Positions 5,884 through 6,514 of a stretch of 6,514 nucleotides of DNA are shown here, in pieces. Origin of the DNA: an uncultured Eubacteriales bacterium (GTDB lineage: Bacteria > Bacillota > Clostridia > Peptostreptococcales > Anaerovoracaceae); assembly GCA_902772685.1 (NCBI GenBank), contig CACYBO010000239.1, positions 1-6,514 on the forward strand, written 5' to 3'. Position numbers and translations under genes: made by a program. The stretch's first letter is position 1. Each line of letters begins with the position of its first letter. The notes below the pieces were generated by a model. That model saw nothing but the letters and a program-made list of their open reading frames with translations, ran no database searches and had not been told where the DNA came from.

Positions 5884-6321
5884 ATGGCAAGAAGAAGGAG
5901 CAAACAATTTAAGAGAAGCAGCCGCATCATCGATATGGATGAAGCAAGGCAGGAGCGAATCGAAAAAAGAGAGAAGCTGCAGGCCGAAGAACTTCGTGAA
6001 CGTACGGCAAGTGATGAGAGAAGGCTGAAGCGGAAACGCGCAATCAGAAAGAAGCAGAGCAGGCGGAGATTACTGATCATCGGTGTCACAATCATCCTTT
6101 TGATTCTTTTGGGCGTATCTGTGTTCAATATACTCAAACTCAAAAGCGAGGAACGGGAAGCGCTCAAAAAACAGGAACAGCTGAAGGCCAAACAGGAGCA
6201 GATGCAGGAGGACCTGAAGGACGCCGACAGCGAGGAGAACATTGAGGATCAGGCGAGGGAAAAACTCAAACTGGTGAAGCCGGGAGAGACAATATACATA
6301 CCCGATTCGGAGGAGCAATAA
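5884..6321 (+). CDS. FtsB/DivIC-type septum formation initiator protein
   Basis: A 145-residue bitopic membrane protein of the septum formation initiator family (FtsB/DivIC), which joins FtsL- and FtsQ/DivIB-type proteins in the divisome to control septal wall synthesis. Residues 1-62 form a strongly basic, helical cytoplasmic tail. One membrane helix runs about 63-84 (LLIIGVTIILLILLGVSVFN), followed by a coiled-coil stretch (about 85-115) outside. The C-terminus holds the family motif: IEDQAREKLKLVKPGETIYI (120-139), where A-R-E-K-L-x-L-V-x-P-G-E is characteristic. The ATG follows only a weak purine-rich site (about 5873-5880), 21 bases after the M23 stop. The cytoplasmic tail is longer than in FtsB of E. 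coli, which has almost none. I cannot tell from sequence whether it is the main divisome DivIC or a second family member. Its stop overlaps the start of rsmA by one base. Confidence 0.92.
   Translation: MARRRSKQFKRSSRIIDMDEARQERIEKREKLQAEELRERTASDERRLKRKRAIRKKQSRRRLLIIGVTIILLILLGVSVFNILKLKSEEREALKKQEQLKAKQEQMQEDLKDADSEENIEDQAREKLKLVKPGETIYIPDSEEQ
6309..6313 (+). promoter_or_regulatory. Ribosome binding site of rsmA inside the FtsB-like gene
   Basis: GGAGG, followed by a further AG, lies seven bases before the ATG at 6321 and is read through as the C-terminal codons of the FtsB-like protein. It supports the chosen rsmA start and translational coupling through the TAATG stop/start overlap. Confidence 0.82.
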
Positions 6322-6514
6322 TGGATCTGACGTCTCCAAGGACCGTAAACAGCATACGGGACAAATACGGGCTTCAGCCGTCCAAGAGTCTCGGACAGAA
6401 CTTCATAACTGACAGAAATGTTCTGATGCGCATCATTGAGGGTGCCGGGATTCAGGATGACGACATGGTCATCGAGATTGGTCCGGGTCTCGGCGTGCTT
6501 ACGGCAGAGCTCGC
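6321..6514 (+). CDS. rsmA: 16S rRNA (adenine-N6,N6)-dimethyltransferase RsmA/KsgA, N-terminal fragment (3' end outside window)
   Basis: The first 64 codons of a gene that runs off the right edge. The enzyme uses S-adenosylmethionine to dimethylate two adjacent adenines in the 3'-terminal hairpin of 16S rRNA during late 30S assembly. The fragment shows the family's N-terminal block KSLGQNFITDRNVLMRII (residues 22-39) and the SAM-binding motif I, VIEIGPGLGVLTAEL (50-64). The closely related Erm methyltransferases share this fold, but the Q-N-F-x-x-D-x-N-V-L and E-I-G-P-G-L-G-x-L-T combination and the housekeeping setting favour RsmA. The ATG overlaps the preceding TAA (TAATG) and has a GGAGG seven bases upstream. 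In many Firmicutes rsmA sits beside tatD and rnmV, so linkage to a division gene is a local arrangement. Confidence 0.95.
   Translation, partial: MDLTSPRTVNSIRDKYGLQPSKSLGQNFITDRNVLMRIIEGAGIQDDDMVIEIGPGLGVLTAEL

Overview
The window reads as a piece of a Clostridia (Firmicutes/Bacillota) chromosome. The order gdpP – rplI – dnaB is a classic Firmicutes arrangement, and it is followed by a DnaD-domain primosome protein, a family found in low-GC Gram-positives. LysM/G5/M23 wall hydrolases anchored by one membrane segment are also typical of Clostridia. Base composition looks balanced and AGA/AGG arginine codons are frequent. I suspect a lineage near Eubacteriales family XIII, but this rests on general impression only and is unproven.

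All genes lie on the plus strand with almost no space between them. The largest gap is 43 bases, no terminator-like hairpin is visible, and several junctions are overlapping or near-overlapping. In order they are: the 3' end of a c-di-AMP phosphodiesterase gene (gdpP, cut by the left edge); ribosomal protein L9 (rplI); the replicative helicase (dnaB); a DnaD-domain protein with two DnaD modules and an unexpected cysteine-rich tail; a large single-pass membrane protein ending in a LysM–G5–M23 peptidoglycan hydrolase; a small FtsB/DivIC-type division protein; and the 5' end of the 16S rRNA dimethyltransferase gene rsmA (ksgA, cut by the right edge). The window is therefore a probable single transcription unit that combines nucleotide signalling, ribosome assembly, replication, wall remodelling and division.

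Two things stand out. First, the C-terminal ~110 residues of the DnaD-type protein look like the N-terminal part of a DnaI/DnaC-type helicase loader (conserved helical linker plus a C-x2-C ... C-x-C cluster), but the AAA+ ATPase that should follow is absent; the gene stops and the wall-hydrolase gene begins inside its last 55 bases. This looks like a fusion of primosome protein and loader Zn-region, or a remnant of a decayed loader. Second, the M23 hydrolase carries about 375 residues of predicted cytoplasmic sequence, mostly highly charged coiled coil, in front of its membrane segment. The FtsB/DivIC-like protein immediately downstream also has a long charged cytoplasmic tail. Together they suggest, as inference only, a membrane-spanning module linking an internal structure to peptidoglycan cleavage during division.
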